The notes below the pieces were generated by a model. That model saw only the letters and a list, made by a program, of their open reading frames with translations. It ran no database searches and was not told the origin of the DNA. A program made the position numbers and the translations under genes. From Lingula anatina (Eukaryota; Brachiopoda; Lingulata; Lingulida; Lingulidae), in NCBI RefSeq assembly GCF_001039355.2, contig NW_019775291.1, forward strand, positions 414,360 to 458,399: a stretch of 44,040 nt of DNA, written 5' to 3'. Position 1 is the stretch's first letter; every line of letters starts with the position of its first letter. Shown piece by piece: positions 22,061 through 33,765 of the stretch.

Positions 22061-22625
22061 TAGAAACTTTTATAAGCCTCCAAATAAATATAGGATTCAG
22101 TTGCCACATGGGCCTGCAGTTTATATGTACAATTAGTAATCCAATTAGTGCAAAACTAAGTGGTTTTCTGTATGTTTCTGCATACAGAACTCGTGCACTT
22201 ATTACTGGCCCGGGCTTTCAGTCGCCCACACCCTTTATGTGATATGTTGGTATACAGGTCAGCAGGTTTTGTTTGCAGGTTGTAGGTTTGACCCGCCAAT
22301 GCATGTTACTGGGGAGGTATGCTCACTCATTGATATATATAAACAGTCTTAATAAACAGTGCCTACTATCTCCCCGCTTGGGACTGCTTTTTTTCCTAAT
22401 GTGCCAAGGAGTCAAAAATTCCTTAATATGGGGTCATAGTGACTCCTTTGTAGAATAAATCAAGGGATGAAGGGATGTGTGAATCGAGGCAATTGGGGAG
22501 GTTTTTTTTTAGACGCCACTGCTGGACTCCCGGTATGGAGTCACTTGGACGATTTCAATCTCAGTGCAAGGCACCACCATCAAGTTGCAGGAATCAAAAC
22601 ATTTCTTAGTTTACGTAAAACTTAC

Positions 22626-22830
22626 CTGGTTTTTCCTCGTTTTTTACCTACTCAATATGAATTAATATACTGCCAGTACATCAGCGCATCTCGTGAAAAA
22701 CGTGGCGCACGAGAAACCATCCAACCACGAAAGCGCTTATATAAATAAATGATGCCCCGTTTACTGTCACACGCCGTATGTAGGTCTTTCATCGGTAACG
22801 TTCGTTCAGCATGAAATTTGTATTTTTATA
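22626..22830 (-). promoter_or_regulatory. Leader exon and promoter-like block, gene 2
   Basis: Minus-strand donor ACCAG|GTAAGTTT at 22,626 with GTATATTAATTC about 40-50 nt upstream. A second, partial copy with the same donor context lies at 23,533. These could be alternative first exons or one decayed duplicate. Confidence 0.4.
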
Positions 22831-23234
22831 TGGGATCTAGAAAACTTACATATAGGGACTTCCATAAACACACCTGTAGCTTGGCATATATAAGTGATTA
22901 GGTATAGCGGTTAAGGCAACTCTGGCCAAAACTACTTTTTGTTTGTCAATTTTATTTGCATCGATCAGTTATGTCAATTTTTTTCTTCTATCCCTAACAG
23001 CAATCTAGCTGTCAGTTTTTTTCTCTCCCCCCCCCCCCTCTCTTTCTTGGTCTTGTGTCTATGTATCTTTGTATATGTGTCTGTGTGTATGTGTGTATGT
23101 GTGCGTCTGTGTTGCGCATGCCTAAACAGCTAGGTAAGGGCGAGAAAGTGTTGGAATATCAGCCAAAAATGCATCCAAAGTAGGCCTCTCACACCAGTCA
23201 CATATGTCATTTGCATCATACAGCCAATATCAAT

Positions 23235-23660
23235 ACTACTGCGATACATAATGTAAACCAGTATGTTGCGTCAGGTATTATGAATTTACTTTCAGTATAT
23301 GACTAATGAAAAGCAATGCTTGTTTACTACCTCTATCTTGCCATACAGTTAGGTAAGAATGTCTTTCCCTGTCAAATTTAATTTATATATTTGAAAGAAA
23401 GCACCACCTCCACCAGAACCACTGAGAGATATTTCACTGTTTAGTTACCAACGATCAGTGTCCGCAAGCGATCATCATCAAGTTGCAGGATTGCAGCAAC
23501 CAAAATATTTCTCAGTTTACGTAAAAACTTACCTGGTTTTGCCTTGTCTTTTACCTACTCTTTTAACTCAATGCTACTTTGATACATAATTTAAACCCGC
23601 ATTAGGTAATATGAAATTACTTTCAGTATATGACTAATGAAAAGCAATGCTGGTTTACTA
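23235..23660 (+). pseudogene. Two tail exon remnants
   Basis: Two decayed copies (about 23,235-23,316 and 23,572-23,655) share AGTATATGACTAATGAAAAG with the 10.0 and 43.0 kb remnants. Neither has an open frame. Confidence 0.45.
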
Positions 23661-24093
23661 CCTCTATCTTGCCATTCGGTAAGCACGTCTTTCTACGAAC
23701 CAAATCAAAACATGTTTACTTGAAAATTTGATAAACGACAAAATCACACTATGTGCCGGAACGTGTGACATAAAAAGCCATTTATCTAATACTTGTATAC
23801 ATTGTCATTACTACACCTGTACAAACAGACTTGACATTTAATATTGAATGTTTGTTTCTAAATTATTTTGCATCAGTGTTTCCTATTTTACTGACTGGCA
23901 AATGAAAATAATGATAAAAATCGTGTTTTAGTAACCTTTAAAAGCATAATAACTCTTCATTTTGGCCATACATTGGATTTTCCTGGAGTAAACGGCAATT
24001 TTCCCATACCAACCAATGGTTAATGACTCCGTTCCTGCATTCAAAGTTAGTCCAGGTTTTTTTCATTTTTAAAAGTTCTTTTTTTTTTTTTTT

Positions 24094-24119
24094 GTTATAA
24101 TCTCTTAAGAGATTATAAC
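24094..24119. repeat. 26-nt perfect palindrome in an inverted repeat pair
   Basis: GTTATAATCTCTTAAGAGAT plus ATAAC is self-complementary. It sits in DNA (23,975-24,121) that is the inverted copy of 20,859-20,995, where the palindrome is imperfect (20,859-20,884). Confidence 0.8.
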
Positions 24120-24621
24120 AGACGGAGCCCTCTCTGACATTGCATAGTCACGCGATATCGAGCAAGATTATGTGGTGACCTGCTTAAAACCGCGGGACAA
24201 GCAGATAGCAACAACACTATATAACAATAATATAAGATTCATAAGATATATTCGACTTATTTCTCAAAATCCATTAATATCTACAATGTGAGCAGTACTG
24301 GACTTTTCTTTATCTAACGAACTGTACAAAAACTCGCAACTTACGTGTGAGGACTGCATCACGCGTCTGCTTTCTTCCTCGATTTCTTCCGCCATTTGTT
24401 GTTTTGATCTCGAATGAACGCGAATCCGCGTGCCATCCCAACGTCATTAGTAACGGATGGCTTGACGACCGAGAAATGGGCATCGAAAGCACAGATTTTA
24501 GTTTTACTACAATTACGGCCGTTTTAGTGATAAAATGCAATATGATATATTGCCATGCGTTGTTTACAATGTACTTCTTACGGAATTTTGAATCTCAAAC
24601 AAGCAATTATTATTGCCTTAA

Positions 24622-25472
24622 TTATCTCTTTGATGTCATTGTGACATCAGTTCATTAATTAAATTCGCCACTGAAGCAAAAAAAAAAATACATGCCTATT
24701 CTAAGTCACTCAACAAGAATTAAAAGAGATAGTTGGGATATACATTTTTCCCCAAGTACCGTCCGTTAAAGGGTAAGACGCCCTACAAGGGACCCTCATG
24801 TCAGTGTCTAGTCAAAGCAACGGTTGCTGTTACGCCTGAACTCATCTGGGTGCTGCCAGGGCTCTCAAGCGGAAAAGTTTTCATTGGGATAGGTTTTTAG
24901 AGTTCAATCTGGAATAACATTTTAGGCATCAGTCACAATTTGTACAATTTGGTTCAGTTTTGTTGTAAGAAATGTAGACCGTTGATTCTATTGTCTACCC
25001 AAATATTGTCTATGTGGTTCAAAAATGGCAATTTTGATGACCAAGGTAGCTGCTCATTTCCTTGATTCTGTAAGGTATCCGATATTTAAAGTGTTGTGTC
25101 TGAACCGGCGATCTCATCGTGCAACCTAAAATTGTTCCCAAGGTGCCCGCTATCAAGTGATAGTCAAGTGGTTTCAAGATTATTCCTTTATTTGATCTGG
25201 TTCAGGTTTTCATTGATGACTACCATTAACGTTTTGGAACCAGTGTGGTATCCACTCTAAATACTGACGCTGTCAATGACCCTAATCACTTTAGACGCGA
25301 GACACGTTAGTCGTAGGCCTCTTCTGGATTTCTGTAAATTCTGTATTGACTGGTTGAGTGGTGCAGGTGAAATATGACCTCAATAAAGAAACTCACGCGG
25401 TTTCATTGTTCTACCCAGAAACGGTCATGGTCCCCAATTCATTTGAGAAACAGACGACAATGTTTTCAAGTT
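24622..25472 (-). mobile_element. Tc1/mariner-like relic, copy 2
   Basis: Reverse complement closely matches 4,890-5,722, including the LPW region and the palindrome GATGTCACAATGACATC near the end. The N-terminal third is missing; its edge abuts a CR1-like 3' tail. Inactive. Confidence 0.7.
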
Positions 25473-25620
25473 TAATAATAATAACATATATTTATTTATT
25501 TATAGGCTAAAATCCAACGTATGTTCAATAGACTTTACAAAATAAACTTTATAAAATTCACAATTAAAAGGAAAAAATACAAATGGTCATAAGATGAAAA
25601 GAAGGAAAATAGTTATATAA
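25473..25620 (-). mobile_element. 3' tail of the same CR1/L2-like family
   Basis: Reverse complement matches 40,030-40,150: TTTTAATTGTGAATTTTA, then GTAAAGTCTATTGAACATA, and an ATT-repeat end. About 150 bp, abutting the Tc1-like relic. Confidence 0.65.
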
Positions 25621-25678
25621 AAAAAGTTAAAGGTAAAAAAAATATATATATAGGCCTACAAGTAGTGAAGGTGCACTT

Positions 25679-25919
25679 GGGCCCAAACTGTTATGAAACC
25701 ATAGCAACAACAACATAGCAACCATTTTGGGCGCAAACTGTTTAGAAACCATAGCAATAACAACATAGCAACCATTTTGGGCGCAAACTGTTTATAAACC
25801 ATAGCAACAACAACATAGCAACCATTTTGGGCACAAACTGTTTAGAAACAATTGCAACAACAACATAGCAACCACTTTAAGCGCAAACTATGATGAAACC
25901 ATAGCAATAGTTACAATAG
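25679..25919 (+). repeat. 50-bp minisatellite, about 4.6 copies
   Basis: Unit begins GGGCGCAAACTGTTTAGAAA and ends AACATAGCAACCATTTT. The first four units are close copies; the last diverges. Confidence 0.9.
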
Positions 25920-25924
25920 TTTTA

Positions 25925-27000
25925 AAATTAAAGATCAAACTCTTTTATAGCAGCCTTAGTGCATCTGCACTAAGGTTGAGGGATGTAAATAGCCGGTGAC
26001 AATGGAGAATGGAATGCCACGAATATACCTGATACCCATCGTATCAATCATTATACCATGATAAGCGATTGGCATACTAATTTATGTCCCCAGTCATAAT
26101 AACTTTAACAATTACAACAAACCTCCCAACTCTGCTTTTCGTTGCAAAAACAATTAGCCACAACTGTTTTAATATTAAAAGATATCAATAATAATGACAA
26201 TTTCAAAATTTCAAAAGTACCTTTGGGGTACGAACTCCCGTCGGGCAGGTTACAACGTTTGCAACGACGTTAACCGTTATTCCACCAATTCTATTATACT
26301 TTCACACCGATATCGAGAGATCTGTATTGCCGGGCATGCCGAAGCTTTGCGGAAATTGCCGAAGGCTAGGAAAATTCTTCAAAATATATTTTTATTACTT
26401 TTAATCAAATCCAGACTATTTCTAACTGCCCTGAGGTATGGCTAAAACCTTTCAGTTGTCATCAGACTTTGTAATTTGGGAGAAAAAATTGATACAGGAA
26501 CTTCTGGTGATGAATAATATATTATAGTGCTGCAAGGTCTTGTTTTCTATCCCTGATGTACGAGTAGCTTTTTCTACAGTTTCTATAATTCTCTTAACGT
26601 ATGAAAATATGCAGGTTTTCTGATACAATAAGACTTTGATAAAATCAAAACCAATAATACTTTTCAAGTAGCGAGTCGGGATAAATATCGGCAAGGTGGA
26701 GATATGTCCCGCCGGCGCTTCCGCAACAGCAAGACTGAAGGACGCAAGTTACAAAGCAAAACATGTTTAGTCAAGTTAAAGACTTAACTACCGGCCTAAC
26801 AGCGGCGATAGTGACTCCCGCTGTGAGCGACTTGCGCTGTCTATCGTAATCCCCCTATCATTAACACTGTCGGGGGCACACGCACGTTCGCACCTGCGTG
26901 TGCTATTAAAGTGACCGGGGACTATCAATAGCTACACGGTACAGTAGTCGTTTCTGTAGTCAGTTTGGGGGCTTAATTTTTAGACCACTAGGGTGCATTT
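25925..27000. other. No gene seen
   Basis: No splice-framed exon or known repeat was recognised. The 83-codon open frame at 26,194 resembles nothing I know. Confidence 0.5.
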
Positions 27001-27008
27001 AGATGTGC

Positions 27009-27512
27009 TCAGTTTTCAAAATATAAAAGTGAACTTAAATTCAAATCTTTTGTCTCTTTTTTACTGCATATGTCGATATACCTGTACATGTACATACAAT
27101 GGAAAGATATAAAACCCTGGCGAGTCATATATATAGGTACATGTATGTCGATATGTACGGTATGGCTTCCTTTTTTCATTTGCCTTTGGTGGTCCTCGGG
27201 TCTTTCTTCTGTATCTGCTTTTTTAATCCCTGTTTTTATCAGTTGTCTTGGGTATTGTCTCCTTAATAGAAATCCTTCCAGCTCTTTGAGCCTTTGTTTT
27301 AATATGGTTTCATTTGAGACAATTGTGCATAGTCTTCGAGCTAGAATGTATGGTATGTTGTGCTTAATGTGTCTGGGATGACACGAGTTAAAAGGGATAT
27401 ATTGCTTTGTGTCTGTTGTTTTGTAATACACATCTGTCTCAATTTTTCCTTTTACACTCATTACCATAACATCATTACCATTACCACAAATATCCATTGT
27501 TAGAGACATCAC
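27009..27512 (-). mobile_element. Penelope-like element, reverse-transcriptase fragment
   Basis: The open frame contains, at residues 22-99, GKIETDVYYKTTDTKQY, FNSCHPRHIKHNIPY, LARRLCTIV, RLKELEGFLLRRQYP and LIKTGIKKA. This is the region after the catalytic palm in Penelope-like reverse transcriptases (TDxYxKPTDTHQYL ... SCHPxHxKxxIPY ... R). The palm with its YxDD box is absent and the C-terminal part is unlike the family, so it is a truncated fossil, not a host gene. Confidence 0.75.
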
Positions 27513-27610
27513 ACTGAGCCTTTATGACATCATATAGTAAGCAAAATAAACAAACCCCCTGAAGATGTAATGAAACCGGTCGGGGCAAAATAGCTGCTGT
27601 TCTATTTTTC

Positions 27611-27647
<37 letters not shown>

Positions 27648-27649
27648 AA

Positions 27650-28900
27650 CGATTGTGTACTTCTCACTTTCAAATCAACTTAACGGGCGTAATTATATTA
27701 TTTGGCTACATATTGGAATTATTTAGCCAATGGCTAAATTTAATCACTAGAATTTTGGCACTTGCAGTATCACAATTACACAGAGAGGCACCTGATCTCA
27801 GACCATATAAGCTATTCTTGCGTTATAATAACGGAACACTGGTTGACTACAGGTAATTGTGCAGTCTGGAGGGGAGAGAACTCACCCACGCTGCATCTCA
27901 GTCTTTAAAAACCTTCGAGACATTGACACCGGAAGCAAAACAGGCCATATCTGTCCAGTACGCAGGTCCCGCGGTCGAAACATTTTCTAGAGTCGCACTC
28001 GACTGAAAAAAAAATACAAGGGGATTGAAATATTGAAGAGTGAAACATTTGGTTCATTGAGTGACATGGTTCAGTTAAACATCACCTTTAGACCTTATTA
28101 AGGAAAGTAGCACTAAAGACAAATATCTTCTGATACTTCGAGTAGAAGTTTTCATCACCAATTGTGCTACATAATATTATAAATTATCTCTCGCAATTAA
28201 CTAAAAATATTTTTTGTTTGAAGCTCCTTAATTCCAAAGTACATTTATAAATAAAGAATTCTTACTGTAGCACGTTAATCCCTCCCTTTGTAGGCATCGT
28301 CGCTATAGCACATAGTTATCATTATACTTCATAGCTATCCTTTACACATTTGATTCCGTTTTAATTGTTATCTGTAATTATTGAAAGTGTAAGTCATTTG
28401 CTTTACAACAGTTTGCCTTATAATCACAATGATGACTTCCATTTGGCGCTGGATTTGAAGACAACATATCATCCCTTGCTGTAAAAAAACTAAAAGATGA
28501 CATAAAATGGCGTCCGATGCAGGGGATAATTGCAGTACGCAATAGCCGTACACGATGTTTTGACACGTGACCTTTAACAAGCACATCCCCATGCTATTTG
28601 TGTGTAAATTTGGTACTATCTGGTGGCGTCTTTTAAACAAAAGCACATAGAATTAGAGGTGGGACAACCTTTTTGACCAATGTTGTATATTTGAAATAAA
28701 AATGTTCGTAAACATGGACAAATGAAAGGATGAATGAATGAATAAATATGGGTTTCATCATCAGGGAATGCAAATCAATAAAATTATGACACAAATATCA
28801 AGGCAGATCATGCGAACAAGACACAAGGCACTTTTCAACTAGTGCATGTATACTACATATAGTTTTGCAAGAGATACAAGTAACAGCTTTGATGAAATTT
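27650..28900. other. No gene seen; one repeat shared with 5.9 kb
   Basis: About 28,500-28,650 (minus) is similar to 5,930-6,060 (plus), sharing AAAGGTCACGTG and flanks: a dispersed repeat. The rest is unrecognised. Confidence 0.5.
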
Positions 28901-30456
28901 CAGGTTAGGCCAGGGACTACTTAAACTTTTTTTATATAATTTTGATCTGGATCACCATATGCACCGAAAATTTCTTAAAAGGACGTTTCACCATTGCAAG
29001 ATATAGGGCCAATAATCTTGAGCCTTAAAATCATGAAATATGTTGTAATGTAGTCAAGCATAGAGTTTGCTCACAACTGCACTTGCACCACAGTTTGGAT
29101 ACAATGCAATGTGGTATTTGTTAATAAAATATTAAAAAAAAAAAAAATTAAAAATAATCCATTGACCATATCGTTTTGTCAATGTCTATATATATATGTT
29201 CGTGCTAAAAACGACAAGGGTTCTATGTTAAGAATCATAAATGTTAAAAAAAAAAGAGATGTAAAAATTGCGGAGCAATAAAAATAATATAATGCAATGC
29301 CCGAAATATTTTATTTTCAATACATATGCTTAATTGAGATAGAAGTTTCAATGAATGTCCAAATGAATATTTATTACAATCTTGGTTTTTAATATAATCA
29401 AATAAAGGTAGATCCCCTATTGCATATCCCGGGGTTTATCCCGTCACGTCTGAAAGAAAAGAAATATATTTCATGTACACCTAAATAAAACTATATCTAG
29501 AGATAAAGATAATATATAACGGTTGGCTAGATTGTCGTTCACTTTTGCTTTGACTCTTTATTTAGCCTTTAAAATATCTTTGTGAATTGGCTATCGGTTC
29601 CTTCAGATAGGAAGCAAATTATCTGGCGCATTCAATCCCAAAAGCTTCAACTTTTTCACTATAGGTCTAAGGGATATAGCTCAATTTACAATCCAGGAAA
29701 TTATAATTATCCATCCCCGGGGACAGGCCTATCAATAGGCACACTTAAATCCAAAAGCCCTAACGCACGTCCCTGATGATAGGTCTATCGTTTCCCTAAG
29801 TTTCATCTCTCTGATTCTAATGGCCAAGTAGAAAATTGTAGAATGCATTACAATGGGGATGGGTTCAATCTTAATTTTCACGCTGCAATTTTTGCCAACT
29901 CCTGCTAGACCATTAGAACGAGATTTTAAAATTGGATATTGATGAAGTAGCAGCCCAATCTGTTAAGTGAAAATTCCGAAAATTCCGAATTGCCCGAAAT
30001 GCCGGAACTTACCAACCCTAATAGTCTAAGAAAAGGTAGCAGAAATCATCAATGCACCGACGTACCGGCTCTCAGACGGGCGGGAAAACGTGATCTCTGA
30101 CTTTTGTCACTAAACAGTAGGGAAAATAAATAAAATTGTGTACGTTGGCACTCACCCGAGACAGAATACTTCAAATTTAATACCACCTTAACGGGCATTA
30201 TCAATTCCTTGTTTATAAAAGGTCCACCTAATCACTTGGGTTTGTTAGTTTTATTAAAATTTACAAATAGATACAAATAGAGGTCAATTTAACATATCTC
30301 CTGGTATCAGTATTTGCGCTGATAAATTGCTTTGTAATTTCTTTGTCACTTTGTCACTAAAATGAGAGACGAAAGTCGATACTGTACAGTACATCAGGAT
30401 TGTAAACTTGCAATTTTGCATGTATATGTATGTCACGCTGGTCTCTATACACTTAC

Positions 30457-30593
30457 CGGTACTAGATTGACTCAGCTGAGTTTGACTGAGAAAGATGCAC
30501 GTCATCAAGGCCAGAACAAGGCTCGGGCAGAACAACAATCACATCATTGATTGGTTGATGTTAGATACAGTACTCTTTTATAGCACTTTTTTG
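30457..30593 (-). pseudogene. Signal-peptide exon, gene 3 (nonsense codon 3)
   Basis: Frame from ATG at 30,547: ATG ATG TGA, then the usual hydrophobic core (LVLALMTCIFL) and donor CCG|GTAAGTG in phase 1. The TGA replaces GGA of genes 1 and 4. An acceptor-like TTTTATTTCAG ends at 30,594 and TATAAAAG lies at 30,575-30,582. Confidence 0.85.
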
Positions 30594-30710
30594 CTGAAAT
30601 AAAATAAAATAAACTATTCATAACAAAGTGGCAAAATTTTAACATCATACAGGTTTAACATCATCCACGCTAATGGGAATACCATAACTGTCTTCAATGC
30701 TACATGTATC

Positions 30711-30742
<32 letters not shown>

Positions 30743-31158
30743 AAAACAAATATTTGGCCGAAAGTCAGGTTTAGCCTGCGGCCATAGCAACAAGCATTGT
30801 TGGGTGTAAAAAAAAACTGGTTTTGGTGTTTTTGGACCAAGGTCTGCTGAAATATTTTCCTTGACAATGGTCACCTACATTTTTTCATACAGACAGTTGT
30901 CCTTTTCAGACAATTAGAATACATCGCCAGTGTCACAGTTTACCTTGTGATTATCATGACACATATGAAAACCCATCAAGTCGTGATACTGCTCATCTTT
31001 CAAGGTATTAAAATAACCGAATATTATTTAAAAAAAAACAACTTTACTAGTCATTTGCAGATTCTGTGAATACTCGCTGTTTTTCGTTTAGCAGAAATGC
31101 ATATAATCCATTTGTCTCAGAAAACATACCTGCAGGACCGAAGAGCGTCCATTAGCAA

Positions 31159-31266
31159 GCCTGTACAATGGCAACGGCTTTCAAGTAAATTTTCTTGATA
31201 GTCTGTAGCGATATATACATATTTTGTTTCAAGTAATTCAACCATATATATATGGTTGTAGCCTGT

Positions 31267-31329
<63 letters not shown>

Positions 31330-31419
31330 CTACAGACTATCAAGAAAATTTACTTGAAAGCCGTTGCCATTGTACAGGCTACAACCATATATATATGGTT
31401 GAATTACTTGAAACAAAAT
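31159..31419. repeat. Inverted duplication around (TA)n
   Basis: Blocks in order: X (31,159-31,216), Y (31,220-31,271), (TA)n, X inverted (31,323-31,379), Y inverted (31,371-31,419). The arms are near-perfect. Related unit DNA at 7.75 and 41.5 kb has a single X followed by the plus form of Y. Confidence 0.85.
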
Positions 31420-31927
31420 TTTCTCTATATTTGGTTGAATGTACGAAATAGTTTCAACAAATGGAGAGTGTCTATTCTCACACCTTCACTATCCATCTCT
31501 CAAAATTCTAAAGGCGGTTGTTAAAAGTGTGCTATCAGGCAACCATCTCCTTTATTAATCAGTATTTGGTATTTAAAGGTTAATTGGATTCCTGATCAAG
31601 CTTAAACTAAACATATTACAGAGGAAGCATTCCACTCCACCGGAAACACTGTCAGGGGAGGATTCAGATATATTTTCTGAGAGTCTTCCAAATTATTCTT
31701 ATTGTTCCATCTAAGATTTTTGACCTTCTTGCAACAGCAAAAAAAGTTAGATGCCCGTTAATATAAATTTGGAAAAAATCTGACCCAGAAGACAGTTTCC
31801 GTCCGCCCCTGGCTGAGATACATTCCACTGGCTATTTAGCAACGATCGGTGTACGCAGTGGATAAGATCACCAACAAGTTACAGAATTGCACTGATTACA
31901 ATATTTCTCAGTTAACATAGAAATTAC

Positions 31928-32030
31928 TTCGTTTTTCCTCGTTGATGTCAGCTCAGGAAATGCAAACTCTCCTCACTACTGATTATAATATACTGCAAGT
32001 ACCGGTACATCAGTGTAGTTTTATATTTGA
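31928..32030 (-). promoter_or_regulatory. Leader block, gene 3 (decayed)
   Basis: Homologous to the other leader blocks, with a TATA-like GTATATTATAATC. The donor is weakened to GTAATT and the CCAAT part is missing, fitting a dead gene. Confidence 0.4.
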
Positions 32031-32557
32031 CCTAGAAAATGTCCATACAGGTCGGGACTTCCATAAACACTCATGCAGCTTGACAAATATAAGTGTTGGG
32101 TAAAGCAGTAAAGGCAACTCTTGCAAACTTTTTTTTGTCTTTTTTATTACAATGATTCCCAACGAATTGACCCAATTGTTGCGATGATTATTTCTGATGA
32201 AATTCAGTCTCTCTCTCTCTCTCTCTCTCACACACATGTGTTATAGTCTGTCCACCACCTAAAATGCTGGATGTGGACGAATTTGTAACAGGTAACCTAA
32301 AACATTCAACCAGAGCCTATGAAGGTCTATAACCAGATTGCGACATTATATTTGAATTGCTCAGTTAAATCAAATTTATGATATCCTTTTTCCGTGGCAG
32401 CGATCTAGATGTCAGTTTTTTGTCCCTCCCTCTCTCTCTCTCTTTCTCTTCTATGTGCGTGTGTGTGTGTGTGTGCGCGTTATGGACTAACAGCCAAAAC
32501 ATTGCAACAAAGAGGCCTCTCTGTGATATTTTATTTGCATTACCCAGTTAATTTCAG

Positions 32558-32686
32558 GACGTAGGGATTAAAACGAATGGAAACCCGTATGACGCTTTGG
32601 ATGATATTGAATTATCCAGAATAAGCAATGTGACTAAACAAGCATCGCTTTTCATATACGACTATATGCAAATCGATGATTGTTAA
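32558..32686 (+). CDS. Terminal exon: YDAL/YDYM tail, longer form
   Basis: Starts after AATTTCAG and stays open for 42 codons to TAA at 32,684-32,686: NGNPYDALDD, then a longer spacer (IELSRISNVTKQASLFI), then YDYMQIDDC. Relative to 8,561-8,672 the spacer has grown by 11 residues without breaking the frame or either tyrosine motif, and the end (DxC-stop) is kept. A 16-nt segment between two CAGs is missing, so the acceptor differs. This in-frame change supports a real protein tail. Confidence 0.5.
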   Translation, partial: DVGIKTNGNPYDALDDIELSRISNVTKQASLFIYDYMQIDDC

Positions 32687-33116
32687 GTCGAATTGCTTAT
32701 TCTGAACGCGAAATTGGACTTTGTCGTCAGGCAAGATTTAGTCCGAGTAAATAAAACTTTAAAAAATCCTTCTATCCTTGACATTGGTCCCTCTCTCTCT
32801 CTCTCTCTCGTTTGTGTGTGTGCTATGAATGACGAAGCAGCTAGGTTAGGGCGAGAAAGTGTTGGAATATCAGCCAAATTATTCAACCAAAACAGGCGAA
32901 GAAAAGGGCAAATACATGTTAGTAATATACAAACTTCCTCCTTACAATAAATAAATATTTATCTAGAAATTTAAACGTTGATATTTGGCATTGGCATCAC
33001 TGTTTTCCTGGTGGAACGGATCGGAATTACCAATGTGATAAATTTGTAAATTAATATGATACTATAGCTCGGCTAGATACACTGTTTGCTGTACACGACA
33101 GACCCCGTTAAACGTT

Positions 33117-33150
<34 letters not shown>

Positions 33151-33241
33151 ACACAGAAACTGGTTGGAACTTCAAAAAATTAGAGATTTTCCTGCAATCA
33201 CTCTTCCTTCAATCACTCATAAAATTGGCCTTTTATTACAG

Positions 33242-33286
33242 CTGGTTATGAGTCTGTTGTGGCCAATGCGGGAGTTAGGCAGTGTG
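33242..33286 (+). CDS. 45-nt plus-strand exon candidate, second copy
   Basis: Acceptor TTTATTACAG, donor GTG|GTACGT; same 14 encoded residues as 1,007-1,051. A third copy at 10,868-10,911 has lost one base and the GTACGT donor. Confidence 0.4.
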
Positions 33287-33765
33287 GTACGTATTTGTTA
33301 TTGAAATATTAAAAACATGAAAAATAATCCAGTGACCGTAGTGCGTTGTCAACTTTCATTTCTATTCGTACTTTAACCAAATACGACAAGGTTTTATGTT
33401 TAGAATCATAAACAGCAAAACAAATGAGATGAGAAAATGGAAAAAGAACCAAATGCAATGCCCAAAATATCTATTTTCAATTGATATACTTAATTCATAC
33501 ATAATTTTCAATGAATGTCCAAATTGATATTTTTAATAAACATGGGTGTTAATTTAATCAAATAACTGTGTATCCTCTCCTGCGATTTCTGTTATTTCAT
33601 TTTCTGGTTGTTTATTCCGCCGATTCTGAAAGAAAAGAAATATATTTTATGGACACATTGACCCCGTTTTTACTAGAGCACATTGCGCAGTCAGTAATAT
33701 ACAAACACATTTATAAAGTAGTAAATGAATATTTTCAAACACAAGCCTAGAAAACTACCGGAAGC

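Larger units (their letters stand above)
12672..22690 (-). other. EGF gene 2, transcription unit (longest copy)
   Basis: Minus-strand gene: leader donor near 22,626 (a second similar donor at 23,533), signal-peptide exon 20,081-20,217, then EGF exons C-B-A (18,967 to 17,799), C-B-A (17,597 to 16,310) and B-A (13,355 to 12,672). All eight EGF exons have intact cysteines, splice dinucleotides and phase 1 ends, so the predicted product is a signal peptide plus up to eight EGF domains. The terminal B-A pair lies in a block almost identical to 15,428-17,068 and close to two N joins, so it may be an assembly or haplotype duplicate; the safe count is six EGFs. No transmembrane segment is seen. Secretion is inferred from the signal peptide and disulphide-rich domains; partner and pathway are unknown. 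Confidence 0.7.
30118..31990 (-). pseudogene. EGF gene 3, dead copy
   Basis: Leader block (31,928-31,990), signal-peptide exon (30,457-30,593) and about 220 bp of the intron that normally follows an A exon (30,118-30,340) are recognisable by homology with the other units. The third codon of the signal exon is TGA where genes 1 and 4 have GGA. The intron similarity runs straight into the signal-exon block, and no EGF exon survives between about 28.9 and 30.1 kb. The leader donor reads GTAATT instead of GTAAGT. Together these mark it as a pseudogene. Confidence 0.75.

Noticed and set aside
22880-22930. tRNA-like stretch TATAGCGGTTAAGGC
   Set aside because: Resembles a tRNA A box, but no B box or cloverleaf follows; the homologues at 32.1 and 42.16 kb lose the match.
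25679-25919. Regular 50-bp repeats as a CRISPR array
   Set aside because: The whole unit repeats with no unique spacers, and the sequence is eukaryotic.
26194-26445. 83-codon open frame
   Set aside because: No recognisable domain, no repeat homologue and no splice context; may be chance.
27009-27512. Longest open frame as a host gene
   Set aside because: Its conserved part is a Penelope-like reverse-transcriptase fragment without the catalytic palm.
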